Shown: positions 19,270-31,060, numbered from the stretch's first letter. The stretch is DNA of 64,000 bases from Prostheceraeus crozeri (GCA_907163375.1 CAJQUW010013657.1:372001-436000), one strand, 5' to 3'. Program-made: numbers and translations. The notes: generated by a model not told the origin, from the sequence alone.

Positions 19270-19728
19270 AGAGAGAGAAAAAATTGTAATTCTCAAATTT
19301 TGAGATTCTTAACTTTTCTGATTTTCGGTGTCCTGGAACGGTCATGATTTAAGCAATGAAAAATGTCATAATCACAAATTTGAGATTCTTAACTTTTATG
19401 ATTTTTTCGGTGTCCTGGAACGGTCATGATTTTGGGAGCAAAATGTAATTCTCAAATTTGAGATTTTGAAAATTGGTTATTTTTAAAAGCGACATAAATT
19501 CATGAATTTAGGTCTTCATAACCTGAGAAAATGACCAAAATTCATGAATTTAGTCGTTTTTAAAAATACTATTTTTTCAAAAAATGATACTTTTTAAATG
19601 GACTAAATTCATGAATTAAGGTCTTAAAAACCTGAAAAAAGGACGAAATTCATGATATTTATGTCGTTTTTAAAGATACTATTTTTTTGAATTTTATGGT
19701 GCCCTTGAACGGTCTTTTGCCCATTACT
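19270..19728 (-). repeat. Polinton A right terminal inverted repeat
   Basis: Reverse complement of the left end, with two internal copies of the TCCTGGAACGGTCATGATTT iteron (near 19330 and 19414) plus the degenerate terminal copy. It ends CCCATTACT before the duplication TTCGGT. Confidence 0.9.
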
Positions 19729-19734
19729 TTCGGT

Positions 19735-20521
19735 AAATCAAACGACAAACCGTTCCGTATACGCAAATGCAGAATGGCGTTTGACACTTTGAGCAGCAGA
19801 TCCTACATAACCGAAGCCTTCGCGAAGGAGTTGAAGCTGAAACGAAGTTCAACAGAACAAGTGGCTGTGCATGCGTTCGCTACTCCAGACCCTACTAACA
19901 TATCATGTCATCATTCTGCGATAGCAATCGAAGCTATATCAGGAGAAAACATACGAGTAGAAGTCAGCATTGTCAAAAATATGCATGCCAATGTTGTGCG
20001 AATGCCCATTGACTGCAACTACTTGGAAAGCAAAATGAAGAGTTACTTTCTGGCCGATCCCCTACCAGAATCTTCTGAGGAAAATCCAATAGACAGTTTG
20101 ATCGGAAACGATTTTTATGATTGTATAATTCAGCCGGAGCGAGTAGAATTAGTGCCACAACAAATCTGGTTAAAGAAGTCCTTATTGGGATGGATCATTA
20201 CCGGACGAGGTGTTTGTACAACGTCCCAAATCTCACATTTTGCCGCAGAAAGCGGAACTATGGCAATGTACGCTAAGACCTCAGCACATGGACTACAATC
20301 AAACCCGTTGACATTCGAAAGCGAAGTTCCGATAAATGTCAAGTTGGACATTATGTCAAACTATTTCGAAAAGAATGATTATTCGAAGTTATGGTCGTTA
20401 GATTCCATCAGAATTACTGACTGCCCAGAACAATCTGATGACGAAGTAGCCGTTCGAAAGTTTGAAGACACTGTAAAATTCCGTGATAACCGATATCAAA
20501 TCCGCTTTCCATGGAAAGAAT
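19735..20521 (+). mobile_element. BEL/Pao retrotransposon fossil, protease piece
   Basis: A coding-like stretch typical of the BEL/Pao aspartyl-protease region (DUF1758-like), with RMAFDTLSSRSYITEAFAKE, then SLIGNDFYDCII and LGWIITGRG. It ends YQIRFPWKE, which resembles the start of the reverse transcriptase region. It is an old broken fragment, with the Polinton inserted at its left side. Confidence 0.8.
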
Positions 20522-20803
20522 GAATTTCCACGTTATGTTCTCCGCTGTCATGTAACTTGTTATGACTTCATTAAATTCCGGTCCTTTCCAATGTTTCAGG
20601 AGCTGATTAGCCAATTTGAATTGCTTTGCGTTATCTGAGTAAATTAGCTCTGGTGTTCCAAATCGCGCGACAAAGCGTCTGAAAGCCTGGATAAAGGATT
20701 CAGTTGTCATATTCTCGACGACCTCCAAGTGGATGGCTCTCATAATGAGACATGTGAATAAGCACACCCAAACTTTCCGTTTTTCATCATTACCTCGAAT
20801 AAG
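20522..20803 (-). mobile_element. BEL/Pao retrotransposon fossil, inverted integrase piece
   Basis: On the minus strand, CLFTCLIMRAIHLEVVENMT and RRFVARFGTPELIYSDNAKQ are typical of the BEL/Pao integrase core. It lies tail-to-tail with the protease piece, so the BEL/Pao element was rearranged before or during capture in the composite. Broken. Confidence 0.78.
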
Positions 20804-20808
20804 AATAT

Positions 20809-20918
20809 GTGCGGATTCTACGCAGACTTGGGGCTGTCTGAGGGCTGGCACAAGTTGGCACACTCCCAATAAGTCTATTGTGTGGGTTGATTCGAGTGGC
20901 ACACGCGATTTTCACAAG
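20809..20918 (-). repeat. extra partial copy of the composite terminal repeat
   Basis: Direct-repeat relative of 20960-21070 (ATTCTACGCAGA...GGGCTGTCTGAGG and GGCACACGCGATTTTCAC). It is an inner, more diverged duplicate of the terminal repeat. Confidence 0.7.
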
Positions 20919-20926
20919 TGGTACGG

Positions 20927-21424
20927 ATGGGCTGTGGGAGTGGCTGCGGAGGAAAATCCGCATTTGTGTGGATTCTACGCAGAATTGGGGTTGTCTGAGG
21001 GGTGGCACAAGCTGGCACACTCCCAATAAGTGCATTGTGTGGGTTGATTCGAGTGGCACACGCAATTTTCACAAGTTTTCACACTTTGAGGTCATTTTGT
21101 CCATTTTCTCAGTAACTATTGTGAATTTTGGCAAAGTAGTGGGTGGCACATGCTTTAGACGTGTTATTTTAGACGTCCATGTCGTTGAAAATTCATAAAG
21201 ATGCGATTTAAGATTTTTTTCTGTAAATTGGTACGGCTAACTTCACATCCGTACCACCTCGAACTTTTGATGGACGATTTCTCGCAAACTGCTGCATTAT
21301 TTTGAAAAATTACTGGTGGCACAAGCTGGCACACTCTAAAATTATGTGTAAATGCTGTTTTCGAGAGTGGCACACGCAATTTTCGATGTGGTACGGATAT
21401 TGGTACGGCTAACTTCACACACGT
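20927..21424 (-). repeat. right terminal inverted repeat of composite element
   Basis: 498 bp; reverse complement of 577-1074. Followed by the 9-bp duplication TCATTGATG at 21425-21433. Confidence 0.88.
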
Positions 21425-21653
21425 TCATTGATGGATAGCTCAAGATTAAGGGCATGGTTTGTACTTCGAAACGCCGTGCTTTGCTTAATAAATTCATTTT
21501 ATAGTTGATAATTTATAAACTATAATATTTATTTGGTTATACATTATATAATATATAGTATCGCAACTGACGTGTGGTTTTATCTCTGTGATATTTTATT
21601 ATTTCTGGAAAGGTTGTAATGATGCCAGCGTGCTTTGATTTTTACCTTTCTAG

Positions 21654-21956
21654 GAAGTGGCTGCAACTGTCCAGCGTGTTATGGAAACTCTTAATTTCGC
21701 ATGGCAGTATCGACTGGTGTGGCAGTCCAAAGTTGGACCACTGCCTTGGCTTGGACCACAAACAGATGAAGCTATCAAAGGCCTTGGAAAGATGGGAAAA
21801 ACATCGGTCCTCCTTGTGCCCATTGCCTTCACTTCAGATCATATAGAAACACTATTTGAATTAGATATTGAATACTGTGGGCAGATGGCAGCTGATGCTG
21901 GAGTTCGGCATATTCGTCGTGCGGAATCTTTGAATGACAGTCCTATTTTCATTAAG
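21654..21956 (+). CDS. FECH: ferrochelatase, penultimate exon
   Basis: Ferrochelatase inserts ferrous iron into protoporphyrin IX, the last step of haem synthesis, at the mitochondrial inner membrane. This 101-codon exon runs from [17 protein letters not shown] to LNDSPIFIK. It contains [20 protein letters not shown] (the Glu of the TDE motif corresponds to human E343), then [22 protein letters not shown]. The acceptor is TTTACCTTTCTAG and the donor AAG/GTGAGA. The upstream exons, including the catalytic-His exon, lie outside this window or beyond the insertion. The identification is from direct resemblance to the animal protein. Confidence 0.95.
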
Positions 21957-23083
21957 GTGAGATTGCAAGAATGTGTATTTACTATGGATTGATGATGATG
22001 CTTTATGTAATTCGACTGTGAAATTGTATTTAAGCCCTGATATGACAAAGATGGACTGTTCCGTACGGAGCTTACTTAACTAAATTCATCTTCCTAACCC
22101 TAACCCTGGTTGCTGAAGAACGATCATTTTTAACTACAAGACTTAATACAATCATAACAGCTTATACATCCCGACATCAATGTTCCTTTTAGGGGCATTG
22201 GAAATGAGAGCAGATCTCAGTCTGTTAGGTTAAGAAGCACCATTAATACAAATCAGATTAGATCAGCTTGAGTGCGAGTGTTGAGAGGGAGCAAAAAGAA
22301 GAGATGCACGAGAGGTGGAGAAGTTCGGTTAGACTGAGAAGCTGACTTATGAAATGAAGATTTCGACTTAATAAAAAGCTTTTAGGACAACACGCTTGTG
22401 GTAACCCAACTTGGACAAACAGTCACATACATGCATGTAATCAATTTCTTTACAAAAATAATTAGGACAGCAAATAAGAAGATCTAAACGAGTAAACCTC
22501 GAGCAACTCGTATCTTATTCGAAAAAGGGTTAATGAGACGATAAGAAATGAAGCCAAGACTTAGCATGAATAGGTTTTCGACAAGCTTAGGACTATGACC
22601 TAATCGCGTGATCACAGCATCAAGAAAAGGAATGTCGGCATTAGATCAGCAACAACAACAGTGTGGGTTGACTACAATCAGTTTGAGTGCTAGGGTTATG
22701 AAAGCGAGAATTGGTAAATTGCATGAACTCATTAACTTGGAAGTCGAAACAGTTGTTGAAATAACATCAGCATAGCGGTATAGTAAAAAAGGCATAAAGC
22801 CTGAAGAAATGACATGAGCTCAGACTCGACATGTTCTAAAAATTGATTAGCCAGGACAGGAGACATAGGATCCCATAGAACTATTAGAGAAGTATTCTTA
22901 TATAAGTTATTTCTATGCTGATTTTCATCATAATATGAGAATGACCGATGATTTCCATCTTCATTGACATCATATGTTTTCTTATATTTACTCATAAGAA
23001 ACGTAGCAACATATCACCATTCAGATATTAAAATGCACTATGAAAATATTTGTATACTCCAATAATACGCTTTTTTCTTGTAG
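21957..23083 (+). other. ferrochelatase last intron
   Basis: Bounded by GTGAGA and TTTTTTCTTGTAG. It has no recognisable element. A short CCTAACCCTAACCCTG run sits at 22093-22108. Confidence 0.8.
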
Positions 23084-23278
23084 GCTCTCGCGGATGTTGT
23101 TGCATCACATTTGGGAAAGCAGCGAGTTTGCTCGGTTCAACTACCTCTTCGCTGTCCGATGTGTGTTAACCCTGTGTGTGGACAGACAAAGAAATTTATT
23201 ACTGCTCAGCAGATGCGATTGGACGCTCACGTAGTTCAAGAAGGAGCAATCGTGAGCAGAGACCAATCTGTTTCGTAA
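23084..23278 (+). CDS. FECH: ferrochelatase, terminal exon
   Basis: 64 codons plus TAA. It continues in phase from the previous exon (ALADVVASHLGKQ...CSVQLPLRCP) and carries CPMCVNPVCGQT. The three Cys residues correspond to the C-terminal ligands of the [2Fe-2S] cluster of animal ferrochelatases. The C-terminus extends about 20 residues past the usual end (HVVQEGAIVSRDQSVS), a modest difference from the vertebrate protein. No clear AATAAA follows closely. Confidence 0.94.
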   Translation, partial: ALADVVASHLGKQRVCSVQLPLRCPMCVNPVCGQTKKFITAQQMRLDAHVVQEGAIVSRDQSVS

Positions 23279-25280
23279 AGTTGTTGAATTATAGTAAATG
23301 ATTACTTGACCGTATATATTTCTTGACACATCATAAAATACAGCATCCAAGAACAACGAACGTTTTATATACAAGCTTTGCAGAAAGGAGCAAAAAGATA
23401 CTCAAAAATGTTTTTATGATGTGTTTTGCTGTACATTGTTGTGGAACTGCGGATTAAAAATGAATGTGTGGTATAGGCACAGAATTAGATTGTTTAATCG
23501 GATCACTTTGCTAGAAGTACAAACTGATTCAGACAAATGGCACATGCAGGAACTTAATAAGTGGGCAAAAAGAAATTTTTAATACCTTACAGAGATAGGA
23601 AAAATAGTTGTGCGTCGCCTGCGGATTGCTCTGAATTCCTTCAAAATGCTCCGATCGCCACGACTCCTTCAGATTTGAAGAATTCAGATCATTGCGCAAA
23701 AGTTTTCCCAATAATGTTGGGCCCTCCGATCATTTTAAAAAAAGTTAGCAGGCGCATGAAAAAACGTTCACAAACTTCTCTGTAGAACTTGACATCGTCT
23801 GTGTCTCTTTGCTGTGTGATCCGGTTGATAACAGTCACTGAAACTTAGCACAATTTGGCGTGTTTAATGTTGAACTGGCTGCTCATTGTTCGATTGCTAT
23901 GGTATTATGTCAGCAGATTGTGCCATTTCATCAACGTTACATGTTCCAATGCTTCCCTTCTAGTCAAACGGAATAATAGACGACCTGTTTAATTCTGTGG
24001 GTATAGGAGCTCTTCTTCCGCAATAAAATAAAGTGAAGTGCAAATAATACTAACACATTTAAAGAAGCACATATACAGAAACACACATTTAAAGAAGCAC
24101 ATATAGAACATGCCTAGGATGAGAAAACGCAGAATGATTGAATATTGGTAAAAAAATAAAATTGACCTTTTTTCAGAATTGAATTCACATCCCTTCCCAG
24201 TGCAAAGTTATGACATCATAGCAGGGCCCAAGAGAGAATTCTCTGCAAGTGAACTTATTGTTCTTGAGCCCAGATAATCCTAACAAACTGAAGAATATGA
24301 AGTAGGCCTAAGTAGTGTCGACTAAAAAAAGGTATCTGTATATATAAAGTGACAATTTTTTATATAAAAAAATTCAGTTTTTTCGAAGATAACGCTCCCG
24401 CGGACAAAAATATTATTGAATCAGTTCTCAAAAGCTAAGATTTGCAATTATATATATATACTACCGACCATGAAGACTTGTAAATTAAAACTTGTTGGCT
24501 ATCAAAAGCAATCAATATGTACGAATAAGAATCCTCTGAGCGGAACTAAAAGCTGATTATCAAGGGAATTTCATGAACTGAATTTTGAATCGAGATCTTG
24601 CATGTGCTTTGACTGAAATTTCAAATTTTCAATGATTTCATGATTCACCAAATTTATGTCTCATTTCTTGAATCATGAATAGTGATGTGGTCCCATAAAT
24701 CTTTTGAAGTTATAGTTGAAATCATTTTGTCTTTGATTATGTTGTTTTGCTATCAATGACAGTTTGCTTGTGATATGATCACGCTCAAGAAATTCTCTTG
24801 ATGTTAAGCAGGAGCCTATCGAATTGCTAATTCAACAAACATTAAGACCATTGATTATCGATTGTTTTGATTAACGTACTGATATCAATTTTAAGACATG
24901 CATTATGCATGTTTCGATGTTACACTTTTTCTGCGGCATCAAGCACAGACAATAGTTACAGATTGTTTCATAAAAAATGGATCACCCTTAAACATCGCCT
25001 TAACTTCAACTTTGTCTAACTCCGCCAAACTTGAACGAATTTCTCTTAAATTTGGAAGATATGTCAGTTGTGCTTACTAATATCATTGTTGGAAATTTCA
25101 AGCATGAATATTGAGTTGTTTTCCTGTTATAGATAAAAAAAGTAGTAGATAATTTGATCTTCATTTAGCAATGTTACACAAAATCATACCTCACTCTTAT
25201 AAAATTACATTTGTTTCCTTTGTTATGTAATATGTTGTTCTACAAGCCAAAAGTTATCAAGCAAAACAAAAATAAAGAAA
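23279..25280. other. unassigned non-coding DNA
   Basis: Begins with the likely 3' UTR of ferrochelatase. A short direct repeat (ACACATTTAAAGAAGCACATATA) lies near 24055-24105. I see no gene. Confidence 0.5.
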
Positions 25281-25462
25281 ATCGGTCAATCAGAGCCAAT
25301 ATAGCACCATTATTCATCAACAGTAATGTAACTGCTACATGTGATTAACTGGACTTCATGTTCCATAGCTTCCTGACTTCGTTGCGGTGGTGTTGGCAGC
25401 ACTCCTGATTGCTTTCAGCTAGAAATCTATCTCTTACCGGTTGAAAACAATACAAAGCACAA

Positions 25463-26414
25463 ATGAACAATAACGAGATCGCATTCATAAAAGGCAAAGT
25501 GTCAGCCTTGCTAGAACTAGGGTTTTCTTTGCGAGCTACAAGCAAGCGACTAAATGTCCCTTACACAAATGTGCATCGATGGCATAATGATGATTTTCGA
25601 CTCTGTCGTAAAGAGGGCTCTGGCCGTCCCCGCAAAACATCCGAACGTAGAGACCGTCTAATTTTGAGATTTGTTGATCCAAGTCTCTCGTTAACTGAGA
25701 TGGCTGCACTAGACTCGTCTATTTCTAAGTCCACTATTCGTAGAAGACTTATTAACAAAAAGACGTCTCAGATGGGCAATGAGTCATTGTCACTGGCGAA
25801 ATCAATGGGATCGGGTTGTCTGGTCTGATGAGGCATCAGTCCGTCTGAAGGATAGTGATGGTCGATTGAGATTATGGATAAAATCTGATCAGGAAATTCC
25901 GAGACATTTACATCGTCCCCGGGTACAAGGTGGTGCGACTCTACTGATTTGGGCTGCATTGGACCAATGGCCGCTCTGAACTTCACATACAGCAAGGAAC
26001 CATGAATTCGAATGTTTTACGAATGAACATTGGCCAAATGACAGATCAACTTGGTGATCCATCGACTTGGTTATTTATGGATGATAATGCTACGTGTCAC
26101 AGGAGTAGTAGAGTCAACTTATGCAAGTCTCAATTAGGGCTTATAGGACATTATCTTGGCCAGCTCATTCTGATCTGAATCCCATAGAAAATGTATGGAG
26201 TATTCTAAAACGTAACGTTTGTCGTTCACTGCCACCTACAGATGGCGTATCACAACTAACGTCACTGTTAAAAAGAGAGTGGAGAAAGTTACATCAGTCA
26301 AAAATCAACGATGTCATCGAATCAATGCCTAGACGAATTGGTAATGTCATTGACAATAAGGGTAGGGCCACAAGCTTCTTAAGAACCGTTACTGCATCTT
26401 ATCAGATTATATAA
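25463..26414 (+). pseudogene. Tc1/mariner transposase remnant
   Basis: The cut-and-paste transposase starts at the ATG at 25463. An N-terminal helix-turn-helix (ALLELGFSLRATSKRLNVP) is followed by the GSGRPRKTSERRDR linker and a second DNA-binding helix. The DDE domain shows VVWSDEASVRL (first D, about 25815), FMDDNATCHRS (second D, about 26080) and SDLNPIENVWSILK (the E, about 26180), as in DD34E Tc1 proteins. The pieces lie in at least three frames, so it is inactive. The right flank (TGATCCACTTTTTATGAAACG, about 26480) could be the end of the element, but I could not find its inverted partner on the left. Confidence 0.85.
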
Positions 26415-26499
26415 GGACATGAAATAACATGAAAAATGCTTTCTGTATCATACTTGTTTTATTTAGTCAAATTTTAGGATGATCCACTTTTTATGAAAC

Positions 26500-29400
26500 G
26501 GACTGCAGTTGTCCTATCTGCAATACGAGCACCTTTTTTGGGGGGTACCACATTGCCACGCGCACCATCCTTTGTACACCCCTGTAAACTTATTCACATA
26601 AGTTGCAACCAAAGATATTTAACACTGCTTGTTTATATGGAGCTATATTGGACATAATTCAATTATCGTGGCACCTCTCTCTCTAATTAGACTGGCAAAA
26701 AAGCATTACGAGCATAGGGACCATACTGCTTTTTTGCTAACTGCTGTGAATGGGTTTCACGCGAATCACGATCTCGCGGTTTTTCTTTTCACAAATAACG
26801 CGAGAAATAATGTGGCGCATAAATGATTAGTTGTCGTTCAAGTCAGAACTTAAAAATCGTTAACAAGTTTTGAGTGAAAGCAGGGGTCTAATTGCATTTT
26901 TGCAGTTATCTCGAGTGTTTTGCGAGGGCGCGATTTCTTTTTGGTTCAGGCATTTGAATTATCAAACTAGTTATCATTTGGAACGTTTGTGGCGGTTTTT
27001 ACTTGTGCTAATTTCGTGCGGGAATTCTTTTTGACACAAGGTTTTCTGGGAGTTATGATTTAGTTGTTTAGTAAAGCCACGTGCTTTGCTACAATGGGTA
27101 ATGTCATAGGGTTATTGCTGAAAATTTAAGTAAAGGTTGGTGATTAGATGATGTAGTCAGTTTAAGGCAGCGGCTATTACACCGGCTGGGCCGATACAAC
27201 TTCGGTTTTGGCTATTGCACCGGCTGAGCTTTTACAACACTACACCATGTCTGTTGTCCCACCTCGTGTTTTCCAGCTGTTAAAGACTCCAAGTGACTTA
27301 CTGTAGCAAGAAATATGTACAGTGATGTATCCTGACTCTATCTTGTCTCGCCTTCAGCCTTAGAGGAATTTTGTGACCCCATTCGTGGGAAGCATATTTC
27401 CTATAGTTTTGAACTACTCCAAAACACTAAAAGAAACCCTGTTTGTGATCAATTCTTATTTTTTTCTAGAATCTTATTCTGTTGTTGATATTTTTGTGCA
27501 CAATTTGGTGTAGATGTTTTCTACTTTTCTCTTATGATACGATCAATACCACCTCAGTCGCTGTGATATTCACGAGAACGAAATTGGACCGACTCAGTCG
27601 TTGTAGCAGCCATCCAGTCTTTTCAATGGTGCTTTCTTGACGTGATTCAAATTACATGTGGGCCTTCATTTTTGTGTTTAGTAGTGTTTTAGCAATTATT
27701 TTCTATTTCAACAAATAATCATTCAAGTAAATACTTGAAAGGCAGTATAGACGACATGTACATCGACAGGCTACATACAAGTTGAGCATATTGCGGATCC
27801 TGTAGATGGTGATAGTTCTTCATGATATAGCCCACTTGTCTTCAGAAAAGTGAATCTTGTCAATTAATGATGCGGACTTTAGACGTCTATATAGCCTAGT
27901 CAACCGCCTAACAGACATGATTTGCATCCTCAGTTTACATGTTCTACTGTATGCTATTTCTAAGCACGCAGTTGGCTCTTGAAATCCTATCGAACATTTA
28001 TTCATTTGTAGAATACTGCAATTGATCTTTTTTTTATCATTTCAATTTCATCCCAAATTCTTCTGAAATTTGTCAAATGTAAAGAACATAGATCTACTGA
28101 GCACGATTTTCTACAAGTCAGGATTCCGGTATTCTTCTCATCTCTCCTACTGTTAGTTTCTTGTACAATTTCGTGTTGACTGTGTACACCCTCCGACGTA
28201 TCACCTTCGCTCCTCTCGAATGCATTTCACTAGTCAACGAAGAAATTCAATTTCAGGTTTTTGGATCTGCCATTCTGGCAAATACCTCGATGCCAAAACT
28301 TCTTTTACCCGCAGATAATCAAGGAGTTGGGCACTCATGCCAACACTACACTAGTTTAGCCGAATTCTAGGATTCATGGAAAAATTTCACTCACCTATAT
28401 ATTTTTCGGTGGCAAATTCTCGAAAGTTATGATAGCCGATGAAAATCAGTCGAAAATCACTTAACTGTAATTCTAGACACCACCTCTACGGTAGTTGTGG
28501 TGATAAGTGCATGAAGCTGCTTGTTTATTAACAATTAGAAGGTAAATTTTTACAAATTTGATGCAATCTTGGACGGAAAATAAGTGAAGCCACCCTGTCA
28601 TTCGTCCATGTTTGAACGGGATGAGATGGCCTACTAAAATTGCCCAGTTGGTAATATATTTGCATGATGTACTCCCAGATTATTTAGAACTGATTATCTT
28701 TTCAATTGCTATTTCACTGCATTAGACATCTCAGATGCCTGCCATATGAGTAGGCCTAAGTAGCAGTTCTTACTCTAGTAAGATAACTGTACCAAGGGTG
28801 GCGGCCGAGTGCGGAAATCTTGTTGCGTCCCCGAAATCGCCCTTAAATTTTAGTGAAATAGCCAATTAGGTGGCTCTTAAGTAGCCCGGCAATGCCATTT
28901 TGTGACTACTTACCACTAAGTTCAATGAGCAGAATTTCTTCGATTAATATGGCTGTTTTTAAGCCCACTATTTCTATTAAATTAAAGTCCATCAGAGTTT
29001 TCGTTGGAATTTCGAATGAAAGTCTGACTAAGCTAAGTCATGAGTTCGAAGCCATACAGTAAATCATGACAAGAAGGCCACCTAATCAATGGGGCTTATG
29101 TATAGACCACTTCTTCCAAATGTCCGGGTCGCTAGTTTATGGAACCATCCGGAGCTTCTTCCAGCGGTAAAGATTTTGCTCTCTGATGCGGTCCCGACAA
29201 TACCAGAAACGCGGGGAATATATCAATAGATAGCGTTCTAAGTAGCTAATCAAGCACATTTTGCTAGCTCATACCATATGCACAAAAAAGGCCCAGCGAT
29301 TAAATACCTGGATACATGTGTTTAATGGCGATATACACACACGTGTTTCTTAACAAAGTACACCGAAATACTAATCGACGGTCAAATAAAGTCTTTCAAG

Positions 29401-29505
29401 AGTACTGAATTAGTTGAAGGCCTATTAAAAATATGATGATATTACCGGTACTATGCCTATTGTTTTGAAAGTAATCAGAGCCATAAAAGTTCTTTGATTA
29501 AACTT
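26500..29505. other. unassigned non-coding DNA
   Basis: Nothing convincing. A short motif, CTATTACACCGGCT, at 27174 recurs at about 36925 within the palindromic element. No exon or element was recognised in the remaining 3 kb. Confidence 0.5.
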
Positions 29506-29511
29506 AAGTAC

Positions 29512-30286
29512 CCTGTGGGAACGCATCTTGCTAATATCAACAGATTATCTGGCGAGGAAGCGATTTTGTGGATAATTTTTTTAAAGGTTCATTTTCGTGT
29601 AAAAACTATCTCCGCATGTGAAAATGGTCATAATTTATCCAAAAACATGTGTAAAATTAAAAGACGACAGGTGGCGAAAAAGTTGCTATAATTGGTTGGT
29701 AGATATTTGGTTATTAATGCGAGCTGATTTTTCGCCAACCGGCGAAATCGTGGATATTGTAGCAGCTAAATAGTGGTAAGTAGTAATGTTCGTATATTAC
29801 CTTCACATGAAAATACATTGTATACTCAGTCTGATCTGATAAAAAGGGATCTTTTTTTAATTCACGAAGGCTTAAACTAAAAAAAGTATTTATCTTCCAT
29901 AAATGTCGCAGTAAATACTATGATATTATTCAAATATTTGTCATTGTTGTAAATTATTGAATGTCAAGAGATGTTATGAAAATTGATATATGCGGATTCT
30001 CTATATTCTTATCATTATCAAAGAATGATAGTCTGCACTTATTTCTTAGATAGATTAGCCATATGTGGGGGATAGTGAGGAGGTGAGGGAGAGAGTAGAG
30101 CCTCGGCTGTAGAGGCGGATTACTAAAGAAAATAAGAGAGAAAGTCAAAAGTAAAAGATGACATATAGAGCGCGAATTGTCGCTGGCGAACTTCGCCAGC
30201 GAATATCCCGCAAATATGACTGAACTTTAGCATGATATTCTGCAGCTGACATTCGCCAGTTTTTCGCAAGATTCGTTCCCACAGGG
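29512..30286. mobile_element. 775-bp MITE with TA duplication
   Basis: The ends are inverted repeats of about 21 bp (CCCTGTGGGAACG.ATCTTGC, one mismatch), flanked by TA at 29510-29511 and 30287-30288. The TA duplication and lack of coding sequence fit a Tc1/mariner-type MITE. Short palindromes such as CGCTGGCGAACTTCGCCAGCG lie inside. It interrupts the left target duplication of Polinton B. Confidence 0.82.
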
Positions 30287-30288
30287 TA

Positions 30289-31015
30289 AGTAATGGGAAA
30301 AAGACCGTTCCAGGACAGGACAAAATTCTCAAATTTTTCGTACTTTTTAAATGGACTAAATTTAAGAATTTTGGTCATTTTTCAGGTTATGAAGACCTAA
30401 ATTCATAAATTTAGGCGTTTTTAAAAATACCCAATTTTTCAAATTTTTCAAAATCTCAAATTTGAGAATTACAATTTTTCTCTTGAAAATCATGACCGTT
30501 CCAGGACACCGTAAAATCGTAAAAGTTAAGAATCTCAAATTTCAGATTATGATTATTTTCTTGCTCAAATCATGACCGTTCCAGGACACCGTAAAATCAT
30601 AAAAGTTGAGAACCTCAAATTTGTGATTATGAAATTTTACTCCCAAAATCATGACCGTTCCAGGACACCGAAAATTATAAAAGTTAAGAATCTCAAATTT
30701 GAGATTATGATTATTCTACCTTGAAAATCATGACCGTTCCAGGACACCGAAAATTATAAAAGTTAAGAATCTCAAATTTGTGATTATGATTATTTTATCC
30801 TCAAAATCATGACCGTTCCAGGACGCAACATCAAAAAAATTGGTATTTTTAAAAACGTCTAAATTTAAGAATTTTGGTCATTTTTTCAGGTTTTTAAGAC
30901 CTAAATTCATAAATTTAGTCGTTTTTAAAAGTACCATTTTTTGAAAAATTAGTATTTTTAAAAACGTCTAAATTCATGAATTTTATCCATTTTTCAGGTT
31001 TTTAAAAATATCAGA
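30289..31015 (+). repeat. Polinton B left terminal repeat with iterons
   Basis: The terminal motif plus five copies of an iteron of about 80 bp (ATCATGACCGTTCCAGGACACC), starting near 30490, 30570, 30650, 30728 and 30806. Each unit carries versions of the palindrome AATCTCAAATTTGAGATT. Confidence 0.88.
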
Positions 31016-31060
31016 TAACTAAAATTATGTGTCTAAAAATATTTCTTTATAAATAGAAGA

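Larger units (their letters stand above)
3096..19728. mobile_element. Polinton/Maverick (adintovirus-like) fossil, copy A
   Basis: A 16.6-kb element with ends AGTAATGGGC...GCCCATTACT and a perfect 6-bp target duplication TTCGGT (3090-3095 and 19729-19734). This is the diagnostic duplication length and AG...CT end of Polintons. Parts in order: inverted repeat, small membrane protein, coiled-coil protein, penton-like protein and packaging ATPase (+); DNA polymerase B and two acidic proteins (-); fibre-like protein, small virion protein, hexon-like capsid protein, membrane-active protein, PLA2-like protein and integrase (+); protease (-); inverted repeat. It is broken, with roughly ten interruptions. 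Its proteins are nearly identical to those of copy B, so the burst was recent on a genomic scale. It is inserted in a BEL/Pao protease region. Confidence 0.95.
577..21424. mobile_element. 20.8-kb composite element with MULE-like ends
   Basis: The ends are 498-bp inverted repeats that start ACGTGTGTGAAGTTAGCC on both sides. The flanks carry the same 9 bases, TCATTGATG, at 568-576 and 21425-21433. Long inverted repeats with a 9-bp target duplication are typical of Mutator-like DNA transposons. No MULE transposase is recognisable inside, so it appears non-autonomous. The inside is a mosaic of a tandem repeat, a hAT remnant, BEL/Pao pieces in two orientations and a complete-length Polinton. Subtracting the Polinton leaves about 4.2 kb. 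The whole block sits 220 bp upstream of a ferrochelatase exon. The family assignment is inferred from ends and duplication length only. Confidence 0.8.

Noticed and set aside
22093-22108. Telomere-like CCTAACCCTAACCCTG
   Set aside because: Only about two units inside a ferrochelatase intron. A similar short run near 40710 and 43330 is part of the palindrome arms. Not a telomere.
27170-27250. GC-rich ATTACACCGGCT repeats as a regulatory array
   Set aside because: Only two or three imperfect copies, one more at 36925; too few to support a call.
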